Source: Breoghania sp037026715
Lineage (GTDB): Bacteria; Pseudomonadota; Alphaproteobacteria; Rhizobiales; Stappiaceae
NCBI RefSeq assembly: GCF_037026715.1
Contig: NZ_JBANCG010000008.1
Coordinates: 248,001 to 312,000 of the forward strand
Direction of reading: 5' to 3'
DNA length: 64,000 bases
Shown in pieces: positions 8,803 to 15,929 of the stretch (positions within the stretch are counted from its first letter, which is position 1; every line of letters begins with the position of its first letter). The notes beneath the pieces were generated by a model. The model did no database searches and was not told the DNA's origin. It saw nothing but the letters and a program-made list of their open reading frames with translations. The position numbers and the translations under genes are program-made.

Positions 8803-8831
8803 AGGTAGGATGGTGCGCGGCGGACTGTCAA
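8803..8831 (-). promoter_or_regulatory. Candidate metX promoter
   Basis: The minus strand reads TTGACA (8826-8831), a 17-base spacer, then CTACCT (8803-8808). The -35 hexamer is perfect and the spacing ideal; the -10 is weak. The predicted start of transcription would leave a leader of about 60 bases before the metX ATG. Confidence 0.55.
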
Positions 8832-8905
8832 TACGATAGGCCGTGAAAGCGGGGGGGGCCGGCAGGAGAGCAGGCATCGCGCGAGCCGCACTGAGATCTT
8901 TCGAT

Positions 8906-9007
8906 TGTCATCCCCGCGCAGGCGGGGATCCAGCAACCACAGGCTCAGGCATGGGAAATAAAACCGCCCTCCGGGAGTGCTGGATTCCCGCCTGCGCGGG
9001 AATGACA
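8906..9007. repeat. Family 3 palindromic repeat, copy A
   Basis: The outer arms are TGTCATCCCCGCGCAGGC at the left and GCCTGCGCGGGAATGACA at the right, followed inward by GGGGATCCAGCAACC and GTGCTGGATTCCC. Other copies are at 22931-23035 and 31851-31957. It lies between the divergent metX and chorismate mutase promoters. The arms resemble the GTCATTCCCGCG...CGCGGGAATGAC repeat type seen in many proteobacterial genomes. Confidence 0.92.
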
Positions 9008-9101
9008 AGGAGGCGAGAACCACTCGCCGCCCACTCCGTCAGCCCCTCTCCCGCCTCCGCGCCCCCTCCCTCACGCCACGCCCCGTGCCACCGTTTTCCT
9101 T

Positions 9102-9130
9102 TTGATTTCGCCGCGTGCCTTGCCTATGAA
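9102..9130 (+). promoter_or_regulatory. Candidate promoter of the chorismate mutase gene
   Basis: TTGATT (9102-9107), a 17-base spacer and TATGAA (9125-9130) make a good housekeeping promoter match. Transcription would start near 9137, leaving a leader of about 85 bases before the ATG at 9222. Confidence 0.5.
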
Positions 9131-9221
9131 AGAGCGATCAACCTCGCGCAAGCAGCGCGCCGGAGCGCGAGCGCGCGCCGGCAAAACATCGCAACCCTCT
9201 ACACATCGACCGGAACGCTCC

Positions 9222-10115
9222 ATGCCCACCTCGTCGCCCGCAGCGCCGACCTCCGAGACCGACAGGCTCGCCGACCTCCGCTCCCGCATCGACCAGATCG
9301 ACGAGCGGATCCACGGCCTGCTGATCGAGCGCTCGACCATCATCGACGCGCTGGTGGAGGCGAAGGGCACGCAGACTTCCGGGGGCACGCAGACCTCCGG
9401 TGCCGCCGCCCCGTCGGGCGCCGCCTTCCGCCCCTTGCGCGAGGCCGACATGATGCGCCGGCTGGTGGAGCGGCACGAGGGCTCGCTGCCGATGATCACG
9501 GTGGAACACATCTGGCGGGAGATCATCTCCACCTTCACGCGGCTTCAGGCGGACTATGTCGTCCACCTCGACGGCAGCGCCGACGCGATCGACATGCGCG
9601 ACGCGGCGCGCTTCTATTTCGGCTTCACGCTCGACCTCGTCACCGAGGAGGACCCGGACGCGGTCGTGGCAGCGGTCGCGGAGTCCACCACCGATCTCGG
9701 CGTGATCGCGCTCACCCGCGCCGCCGATACGCCGTGGTGGCGCGCGCTCGGCGGAGACGGCCCGCACATTCTGGCCCGCCTGCCCTTTCTGTTGGAGACC
9801 GGCCGGCCGGCGGACATGCCCGCGCTGGTGCTCTCCCCGCCCGTCTCCGAGCCGGGCGATCCCGACATCCGCGTCTACTCGACAAACTGGTCCGGCAAGC
9901 GGCCCGACGGCGCGCTGGCGGAGGCCGGCATCGAGATCCTCGCGCGACATATGAACGAGGGCACCGATGCGCTGATCGCGGTGCCCGGGGACATGACGCG
10001 CGATGCCGTCGCCGCCCTTCTGGAGCGCGCCGGTGCCGAGCCCGGTCCCTTGCGCGAGGTCGGCGGCTATGCGGCCGCGATCGATCTCGACGACAGCGAC
10101 GACGACGATTTCTGA
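9222..10115 (+). CDS. Chorismate mutase (AroQ) with C-terminal prephenate-dehydratase-like extension
   Basis: The 297-residue protein begins with an AroQ-type helical mutase domain (about residues 15-110: LADLRSRIDQIDERIHGLL, then RPLREADMMRRLVERH and HIWREIISTFTRLQ), which converts chorismate to prephenate in tyrosine and phenylalanine synthesis. The remaining 190 residues resemble a degenerate prephenate dehydratase-type domain, ending in an acidic tail DDSDDDDF. An 18-base tandem duplication (9366-9401) puts a repeated GTQTSG into the loop of the mutase domain. The start at 9222 (MPTSSPAAP) is near the mutase domain; earlier in-frame starts add a basic low-complexity stretch. It is followed by hisC and tyrA on the same strand. 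Confidence 0.82.
   Translation: MPTSSPAAPTSETDRLADLRSRIDQIDERIHGLLIERSTIIDALVEAKGTQTSGGTQTSGAAAPSGAAFRPLREADMMRRLVERHEGSLPMITVEHIWREIISTFTRLQADYVVHLDGSADAIDMRDAARFYFGFTLDLVTEEDPDAVVAAVAESTTDLGVIALTRAADTPWWRALGGDGPHILARLPFLLETGRPADMPALVLSPPVSEPGDPDIRVYSTNWSGKRPDGALAEAGIEILARHMNEGTDALIAVPGDMTRDAVAALLERAGAEPGPLREVGGYAAAIDLDDSDDDDF
9366..9401 (+). repeat. 18-base tandem duplication inside the chorismate mutase gene
   Basis: Two adjacent 18-base units (9366-9383 and 9384-9401) each start GGCACGCAGAC and differ at two positions. They encode GTQTSG twice, in frame, in a loop between the first and second helices of the mutase domain. Confidence 0.85.
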
Positions 10116-10217
10116 GACCGATACCGTGACATCGGCCCGGCGGATGCGGCCATCAGGGGCCCGGCCGACCGGCGCCCGGCCCGCGACAGGCGGCGCCATC
10201 GGGAGCGAGACGTTGAA

Positions 10218-11372
10218 ATGACGAATATCGATACCGTTTCTGACCAGGCAGATCTGGCCGGCCAGGCCGAACAGGAGGAGATCCTCCGCCCCACCCCGCG
10301 TGCGGGCGTCCTCGACATCGCCGCCTATGTGCCCGGCAAGCACAAGGGCACGGGCACGGGCAGGACCATCAAGCTCTCCTCCAACGAGACCCCGCTTGGC
10401 GCGAGCCCGAACGCGATCGCGGCCTATACCCGCGAGGCCGGCCACCTGGAGCTCTATCCCGACGGCACGGCCACCGCGCTTCGCGAGACGCTCGGCCGCA
10501 TTCACGGGATCGATCCCGACCGCATCGTCTGCGGCGCCGGCTCCGACGAGATCCTGAACATGCTGGCGCGCGCCTATCTCGCCGACGGCGACGAGGCGAT
10601 CTATCCCGAGCACGGCTTTCTGGTCTACCCGATCGCCATCAAGGCCTGCGGAGCGACGCCGGTCGTCGTGCCGGAAAAGAACCTTACCGTGGATGTCGAC
10701 GCCATCCTCGCGGCGGTCACCGAGCGCACGAAGCTCGTCTTCCTCGCCAACCCGAGCAACCCGACCGGCACCTACCTGCCGTTCGACGAGATCCGCCGCC
10801 TGCATGCCGGTCTTCCGGGCAACGTGGTGCTGGTGCTCGATGCGGCCTATGCCGAATATTGCCGCCGCAACGACTACGCCGCCGGCATCGAGCTGGTGAG
10901 CGCGAGCGAGAACGTCGTGATGACGCGCACCTTCTCCAAGGTCTACGGCCTTGCCGCGCTGCGCATCGGCTGGTGCTATGGCCCCGAAGGCATCATCGAC
11001 GTCATGAACCGCATCCGCGGACCGTTCAACGTCTCCGCCGCGGCTATCGCCGCCGGCGTCGCGGCCGCCGAGGACCGCGGCTTCCTCGACAGGGCGCTCG
11101 ACCACAACGAGACGTGGCTGCCCTGGGTGACGAAGGAGATGGAGGCGCTCGGGCTGACGGTGACGCCGAGCGTGTGCAACTTCGTCCTGATCCACTTTCC
11201 CGACGTGCCTGGCAAGCGGGCGGCGGATGCGGATGCCTTCCTGCTGGAGCGCGGCCTGGTGCTGCGCCGGGTCGACAATTACGGTCTGCCGAACGCGCTG
11301 CGCATGACCATCGGCACCGAAGAGGCCAACCACGCAGTGATCGACGCGCTGAAGGAATTCTTCGCCGGCTGA
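10218..11372 (+). CDS. hisC: Histidinol-phosphate aminotransferase (HisC type)
   Basis: The 384-residue PLP enzyme matches HisC: IKLSSNETPLGASPNA near residue 55, LYPDGTATALRETLG, GAGSDEILNMLARAY (cofactor phosphate turn), NPSNPTGTYLP near residue 180, and the PLP lysine in TFSKVYGLAALRIGW near residue 240. In this setting, between chorismate mutase and tyrA, it probably also serves in aromatic amino acid transamination, as many alphaproteobacterial HisC2 enzymes do. About 100 bases separate it from the upstream gene. A family 1 repeat follows its stop codon. Confidence 0.93.
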   Translation: MTNIDTVSDQADLAGQAEQEEILRPTPRAGVLDIAAYVPGKHKGTGTGRTIKLSSNETPLGASPNAIAAYTREAGHLELYPDGTATALRETLGRIHGIDPDRIVCGAGSDEILNMLARAYLADGDEAIYPEHGFLVYPIAIKACGATPVVVPEKNLTVDVDAILAAVTERTKLVFLANPSNPTGTYLPFDEIRRLHAGLPGNVVLVLDAAYAEYCRRNDYAAGIELVSASENVVMTRTFSKVYGLAALRIGWCYGPEGIIDVMNRIRGPFNVSAAAIAAGVAAAEDRGFLDRALDHNETWLPWVTKEMEALGLTVTPSVCNFVLIHFPDVPGKRAADADAFLLERGLVLRRVDNYGLPNALRMTIGTEEANHAVIDALKEFFAG

Positions 11373-11391
11373 GGCTCTCAGAAGTATTGAT

Positions 11392-11578
11392 GAGCGGCTT
11401 CGCCGCGCTTGTTGCGCTGGATTCCGGGTCTGGCCATGCGGCTTCGCCGCAGACCGCCCGGAATGAGGACGTATTTGGTTGGCTTGAAGCCCAACACACC
11501 CTCCCTCATCCCGGACAAGCGAGGCGAAGCCGAGCGCCGATCCGGGATCCAGCGCATCAGCGTGGCCGAAGGCCACAC
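11392..11578. repeat. Family 1 palindromic repeat, copy C
   Basis: The repeat starts with GAGCGGCTTCGCCGC. Inner arms are in the opposite order from copies A and B: GGTCTGGCCATGCGGC comes first and CGAGGCGAAGCCGAGCGCC last. The right outer arm is diverged (GTGGCCGAAGGCCAC forms its own hairpin at about 11561-11575). It lies between hisC and tyrA. Confidence 0.9.
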
Positions 11579-11734
11579 CATTTCCCTTTCCGGCTCCCTT
11601 TCTGGCTCCCTTTCCTGCCCCTTCCCTGGCCCTCACTCCACAACTTGCCCTAGCCACGGCGCGCCATGCCGGGTAAGAGCCTCATCGCGCCTGCAATAGG
11701 GCAGGCATTTTCACCAACACGAACGAATGGACCA

Positions 11735-12661
11735 ATGAAACCGCCCTTCAAACGCCTTACCCTGATCGGCATCGGCCTGATCGGTTCCTCGATTGCCCTG
11801 GCGGCGCGCCGCAAGGAGCTGGCGGAGGAGATCGTCATCTCCACGCGCTCCCAGACGACGCTCGACCGCGCCCGCGAGCTGGGGCTCGGCGACCGATATT
11901 ATCTCGATGCGGCAGAGGCGGTGGAAGGTGCGGATCTGGTCATCCTGTGCGTGCCGGTCGGCGCGTGCGGCCCGGTCGCCAAGTGGATCGCCCCGGCGCT
12001 TGCCCCCGGCGCCATCGTCTCCGACGTCGGCTCCGTCAAGGAGGCGGTCGTCAAGTCGATGTCGCCGCACATCCCCGAAGGCGTGCATTTCGTGCCGGCC
12101 CACCCGATCGCCGGCACCGAGCATTCCGGCCCGGACGCTGGCTTTGCGGAGCTGTTCGAGAACCGCTGGTGCCTCATCACGCCGGTGAAAGGCAGCGACG
12201 CCGACGCCATCGCACGCCTTGCCGCGTTCTGGACGGCGCTCGGCTCAAACGTGGAAGAAATGGACCCGGTGCGCCATGACCGGGTGCTTGCCATCACCTC
12301 GCACCTGCCCCACCTCATCGCCTACAATCTGGTGGGGACCGCCCACGATCTGGAAACGGTGACGCAGTCGGAGGTGATCAAGTTCTCCGCCGGCGGCTTC
12401 CGCGATTCCACGCGTCTCGCCGCCTCCGACCCGACCATGTGGCGCGACGTCTTCCTCAACAACAAGGACGCGGTGCTGGAAATGCTCGGCCGCTTCTCCG
12501 AGGAACTCGCCGCCCTCCAGCGCGCCGTGCGCTGGGGCGATGGCGAGGCGCTCTACAAGGCGTTCGAGCGCACGCGCTATATCCGGCGCAACATCATCGA
12601 GGCCGGCCAGGAAACCCCTGCGCCCGACTTCGGCCGCCACGTCAAGGAACCGGGCGAGTAG
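11735..12661 (+). CDS. tyrA: Prephenate/arogenate dehydrogenase
   Basis: The 308-residue cytosolic enzyme oxidatively decarboxylates prephenate or arogenate in tyrosine synthesis. An N-terminal NAD(P)-binding site is clear (LIGIGLIGSSIALAAR, residues 10-25), followed by the catalytic region HFVPAHPIAGTEHSGP near residue 120 (catalytic His in HPIAG) and the helical C-terminal domain with DRVLAITSHLPHLIAYNL and GGFRDSTRLAASDPTMWRD. The ATG at 11735 is chosen because the Rossmann strand begins within ten residues. No ACT domain is present. It completes the cluster with chorismate mutase and hisC, although a repeat separates it from hisC. Confidence 0.95.
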   Translation: MKPPFKRLTLIGIGLIGSSIALAARRKELAEEIVISTRSQTTLDRARELGLGDRYYLDAAEAVEGADLVILCVPVGACGPVAKWIAPALAPGAIVSDVGSVKEAVVKSMSPHIPEGVHFVPAHPIAGTEHSGPDAGFAELFENRWCLITPVKGSDADAIARLAAFWTALGSNVEEMDPVRHDRVLAITSHLPHLIAYNLVGTAHDLETVTQSEVIKFSAGGFRDSTRLAASDPTMWRDVFLNNKDAVLEMLGRFSEELAALQRAVRWGDGEALYKAFERTRYIRRNIIEAGQETPAPDFGRHVKEPGE

Positions 12662-12809
12662 CGCCCGGTTGCGGTTTGCGGCGTTCGCCGGCCCCCTGGT
12701 CGGCGAACGCCGCCGAACCGCGCCGCTGTGGGGGGAGGCGACGCAGGGGCCGGCGGGGCGCAAGCCTGCCGCACCATGTTCGACACTGACGAAACGAGAG
12801 GTTCCCTCC

Positions 12810-13364
12810 ATGCCCTTCACCACCCTCGACAACAAGACCGCCCTCGTCCTTATCGACCTCCAGAAGGGTATCGTCGCCCTGCCGACCGTTCATCCGGCGG
12901 CCGGCATCGTCGCGAAATCGGTGCAGCTTGCCGACGCCTTCCGCAAGGCCGGCCGTCCGGTGGTCTTCGTCAATGTCGCCGGCGGCGCGCCGGGCCGCAC
13001 CGAACAGGCCATGCCCGGCGGCGAGCGCCCGGCAGACTGGGCCGATCTCGTTCCGGACCTCGACCGCAAGCCGGACGAGCCACTCTTCACCAAGAAGAGC
13101 TGGGGCGCGTTTGCGACGACCGGCATCGAGGCCTGGCTGAAGCAGCAGGGCATCACCCACATTGTGCTGGCCGGCATCGCCACCTCCATCGGCGTGGAAT
13201 CGACCGCGCGACAGGCTTATGAGGCCGGCTTCAACGTGTCGCTCGTCACCGATGCCATGAGCGACATGAAGGCCGATGCGCACGAGAATTCGCTGAAGAA
13301 CATCTTCCCGCGCCTGGGCGAGACCGGCACCACGGACGCGATGCTCGCGCTTCTCGGCGCCTAG
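12810..13364 (+). CDS. Isochorismatase-fold hydrolase, YecD-like, lacking the catalytic Cys
   Basis: This 184-residue protein has the isochorismatase fold. The first triad residue (Asp in VLIDLQKG, about residue 15) and the Lys (TKKSWGAF, about residue 95) are present. The nucleophile position, normally Cys in a TxxCVxxTA motif, reads TSIGVESTARQA, so Gly replaces Cys, as in E. coli YecD. It is therefore probably not an amidase of the usual kind. The start at 12810 (MPFTTLDNKTALV) has a purine-rich stretch upstream. The AbrB-type gene begins three bases after its stop, so the two are probably cotranscribed. Confidence 0.88.
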   Translation: MPFTTLDNKTALVLIDLQKGIVALPTVHPAAGIVAKSVQLADAFRKAGRPVVFVNVAGGAPGRTEQAMPGGERPADWADLVPDLDRKPDEPLFTKKSWGAFATTGIEAWLKQQGITHIVLAGIATSIGVESTARQAYEAGFNVSLVTDAMSDMKADAHENSLKNIFPRLGETGTTDAMLALLGA

Positions 13365-13367
13365 ACT

Positions 13368-14507
13368 ATGGACCACGCCATGGAGAGCGAAACGCCGCGG
13401 GACGTCAGGCCGGACACGCAAATCTCCGCCGATCCGGTCGGCTTTCGCCCGCCGCCGCCGCGCAACGGTTCGCCGCTGCGCTGGGCGGGCCTCGCCGCGC
13501 TGTCGTTCGTCCTCGTCGCTCTTCTGGAACTGACCGGGCTTCCCGCCGCCATCCTGCTCGGCGCCATGGTGGCCGGCATCGTCGCCGCGCTGACGAACGG
13601 CGGCATGTACGTGCCGCGCCTGCCCTATCTGGTGGCGCAGGCGCTGATCGGCTGCATGATCGCCCGCACCCTGGAACTTCCGGTGCTGCAGGAGATCGCG
13701 CGCGACTGGCCGGTCTTCGCCGGGGGCGTGCTCTCCGTCATCCTCGCCTCCGCATTGCTCGGCTGGTCGCTCGCACGGCTGAAAGTCCTGCCCGGCTCCA
13801 CCGCCATCTGGGGCTCCTCGCCGGGTGCCGCGCAGGTGATGACCTTCATGTCGGAGGAATTCGGCGCCGACATGCGCCTCGTCGCCTTTATGCAGTTCAC
13901 CCGCGTCATCATCGTCGCCGGGCTTGCCGCCGCAGTCGCCCGTATCTGGGCCGACACCAGCGGCGCCGGCGCGCCCGTGCCGTGGTTCGAAGCACCCGAC
14001 TGGGCGAACCTCGCGGCCACACTTGCCGTCGTCGCGGTCTGCCTCGTGCTGCACCGGCTCCTGAAGGTGCCCGCGCTCGCCTTCGTGCTGCCGATGATCG
14101 CCTGCGCGGTACTGCAGGATCTCGGCCTTTTGACCATCGAGCTGCCGCCGCTGCTGCTGGCCGTTGCCTATGTCGCCATCGGCTGGGGCATCGGCCTGCG
14201 CTTCGACAAGCAGGTGCTCCGCCACGCGGCGCGCGCCACGCCGCGCATCCTCCTCTCCATCTTCATGCTGGTGGCGGTGTGCTGCGGGCTTGCCGGCCTG
14301 CTGGTGATCTTTGCCGACGTCGATCCGCTCACCGCCTATCTCGCCATGAGCCCCGGCGGTGCCGACACGGTGGCCATCATCGCCGCCTCGCCGAATGTTT
14401 CGGTCGACGTGCCCTTCGTCATGGCGATGCAGATCGCCCGTTTCCTGCTGATCGTGGCGACCGGCCCGGCGCTCGCCAGGTTCGTGTCGCGGCGGATGGG
14501 GGAATAG
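13368..14507 (+). CDS. AbrB family membrane protein (putative ammonia-monooxygenase/regulator family)
   Basis: The 379-residue integral membrane protein has about ten hydrophobic segments in two similar halves, each with a GAMVAG- or MSPGGADT-type glycine-rich stretch (WGSSPGAAQVMTFMSEEFGAD near residue 145 and AMSPGGADTVAIIAA near 325). This internal duplication is the signature of the AbrB-duplication family, annotated variously as regulator or ammonia monooxygenase but really of unknown function and likely a transporter. It starts three bases after the isochorismatase-fold gene. Confidence 0.85.
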   Translation: MDHAMESETPRDVRPDTQISADPVGFRPPPPRNGSPLRWAGLAALSFVLVALLELTGLPAAILLGAMVAGIVAALTNGGMYVPRLPYLVAQALIGCMIARTLELPVLQEIARDWPVFAGGVLSVILASALLGWSLARLKVLPGSTAIWGSSPGAAQVMTFMSEEFGADMRLVAFMQFTRVIIVAGLAAAVARIWADTSGAGAPVPWFEAPDWANLAATLAVVAVCLVLHRLLKVPALAFVLPMIACAVLQDLGLLTIELPPLLLAVAYVAIGWGIGLRFDKQVLRHAARATPRILLSIFMLVAVCCGLAGLLVIFADVDPLTAYLAMSPGGADTVAIIAASPNVSVDVPFVMAMQIARFLLIVATGPALARFVSRRMGE

Positions 14508-14549
14508 CCCCGGGAAACGCCACGACCGCCGCGCCCTCCCTCGCATTAT

Positions 14550-14591
14550 GAAACGACCGTTTCCTTGACGGGCTTTTCCCGAAAGAAATAC
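14550..14591 (+). promoter_or_regulatory. Candidate promoter and small palindrome before the exo/endonuclease gene
   Basis: GAAACGACCGTTTC (14550-14563) is a 6-bp-arm dyad. It is followed at once by TTGACG (14565-14570) and, after 18 bases, a weak -10 element near TACCAT. Transcription would begin some 50 bases before the ATG at 14648. Confidence 0.4.
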
Positions 14592-14647
14592 CATCGGCAA
14601 GCGTTGTTTTTTTTCATTTGCCATGCAGTTTTTCTTCGGGGGTCTTC

Positions 14648-15622
14648 ATGCAGATCAAGGTCGGAACCTTCAATCTCAACAATCTGTTCTCGCGATTCAA
14701 CTTTGCCGGCGCAATTGACCGGCCGCCTTCCGTCTCCGACGGCGGCATCACGCTGACCTTCGACGAGAACTCGGTGCAGGTGCGCACCTTCATGGGCCGT
14801 CTCGTCAAGGAGAAGGACCCCGAGGACACGGTGACGATCGCCCGGCGGATCGTGGAGGCGTTGGACGTGGACGTGCTCGGCGTGCAGGAGGTGGAGCACC
14901 GCGAGATCCTCAGGCAGTTCAACCGCGACTATCTCGGCGGCGCCTATGACGAGATCGCCCTGATCGAGGGCAACGACCCGCGCCTCATCGATGTCGGCCT
15001 GCTCTCGCGGCTGCCGGTCGGCGCCATCACCTCCTACCAGACAGCCACCCACCCCGCAGAACCGGGAAAGCGCGTCTTCGGCCGCGATCTGGTGCGCATC
15101 GAGATCCTCGGGCCGGACCACGAGCCTCTGCTTGCGGTCTACAACACCCACATGAAGAGCCATTACGTGCCCTTTCACATGGATCCGGTGGCCGGTGCCG
15201 CGGAGGCGAACGAGCGCCGTCGCCGGCAGGCAGAGGCGATCGGCGCGATCATCGCCGCGACCGAGGGCCCCGACAGCCGCTTCGTGCTGCTCGGCGACAT
15301 GAACGATCCGCCGGCCTCGCCCTTCCTCGCGCCGATGCTCGCCTTTGCCGGCGGCACGCTCGTCAACGGGCTCACCGAGGCGCAGGAGACACGCCCCGCC
15401 AAGCCGGAGACGCCCGGCCAGGGACCCGGGCCGGCGAGCGTCAACTGGACCCACCGCTTCAACCCGCCGGGGCCCGAGTTTCCGCAATATGAGCAATACG
15501 ACCAGATCTGGCTGAGCCCGGCGCTGGCGCCGCATCTCGCCGGAGCCTTCATCGACCGCCGCACCCGCCACGGCGGCGACGGCAGCGACCACGACCCGGC
15601 CTGGGTGGTGCTGGATCTTTGA
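14648..15622 (+). CDS. Endonuclease/exonuclease/phosphatase family protein
   Basis: The 324-residue protein shows the DNase I-like fold: VGTFNLNNLF at the N terminus (metal-binding Asn), DVLGVQEVEH near residue 80 (catalytic Glu), DVGLLSRLPVG, YNTHMKSHY near residue 165, LLGDMNDPPASP near 220 (Asp-x-Asn) and GSDHDPAWVVL at the C terminus (catalytic Asp-His). All active-site residues are present. No signal peptide is evident with the start at 14648, which is preceded by CGGGGG. Substrate (nucleic acid, phosphoinositide or other phosphodiester) cannot be told. Confidence 0.9.
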   Translation: MQIKVGTFNLNNLFSRFNFAGAIDRPPSVSDGGITLTFDENSVQVRTFMGRLVKEKDPEDTVTIARRIVEALDVDVLGVQEVEHREILRQFNRDYLGGAYDEIALIEGNDPRLIDVGLLSRLPVGAITSYQTATHPAEPGKRVFGRDLVRIEILGPDHEPLLAVYNTHMKSHYVPFHMDPVAGAAEANERRRRQAEAIGAIIAATEGPDSRFVLLGDMNDPPASPFLAPMLAFAGGTLVNGLTEAQETRPAKPETPGQGPGPASVNWTHRFNPPGPEFPQYEQYDQIWLSPALAPHLAGAFIDRRTRHGGDGSDHDPAWVVLDL

Positions 15623-15671
15623 GGGAAGACGCGCCCTTTCCCTTTCCCTTCGCCCTCGTCCCGCCCTCTCC

Positions 15672-15768
15672 TCCGTCATCACCCGGCTTCGTCCGGGTGA
15701 TCCAGCACTCACCGCGCATTCCCTGGCCCGCAATGGATTGCCCGGACGAAGCCGGGCAATGACGGTGG
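15672..15768. repeat. Family 2 palindromic repeat, copy A
   Basis: The left part is TCATCACCCGGCTTCGTCC with GGGTGATCCAGC; the right part is GGATTGCCCGGACGAAGCC then GGGCAATGACGG. Each half is a hairpin in itself and the halves also pair with each other. Other copies are at 29269-29365 and 36700-36797, both inverted relative to this one. Confidence 0.9.
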
Positions 15769-15929
15769 AGAGACGGACCGCCGTCGCTATCGCGCCCTTG
15801 CCGGGAGAGCGCGCACGCGGCGAGGCATGCCGCCGTCACCGCCCCCTCGCGCGGTCCGCCCAAGGTTGTCCTTGACCGCCGCCCTCGCGCGGGTGCAAGA
15901 GGGACATCCCTTCACCGAGACCTGCCAGA

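Noticed and set aside
8906..9007. CRISPR array or insertion sequence at the repeats
   Set aside because: Copies are single, dispersed and palindromic, with no spacers, transposase or target duplications.
8843..10129. Long plus-strand frame overlapping chorismate mutase
   Set aside because: It runs through the family 3 repeat and is in another frame from the mutase; the product has no domain.
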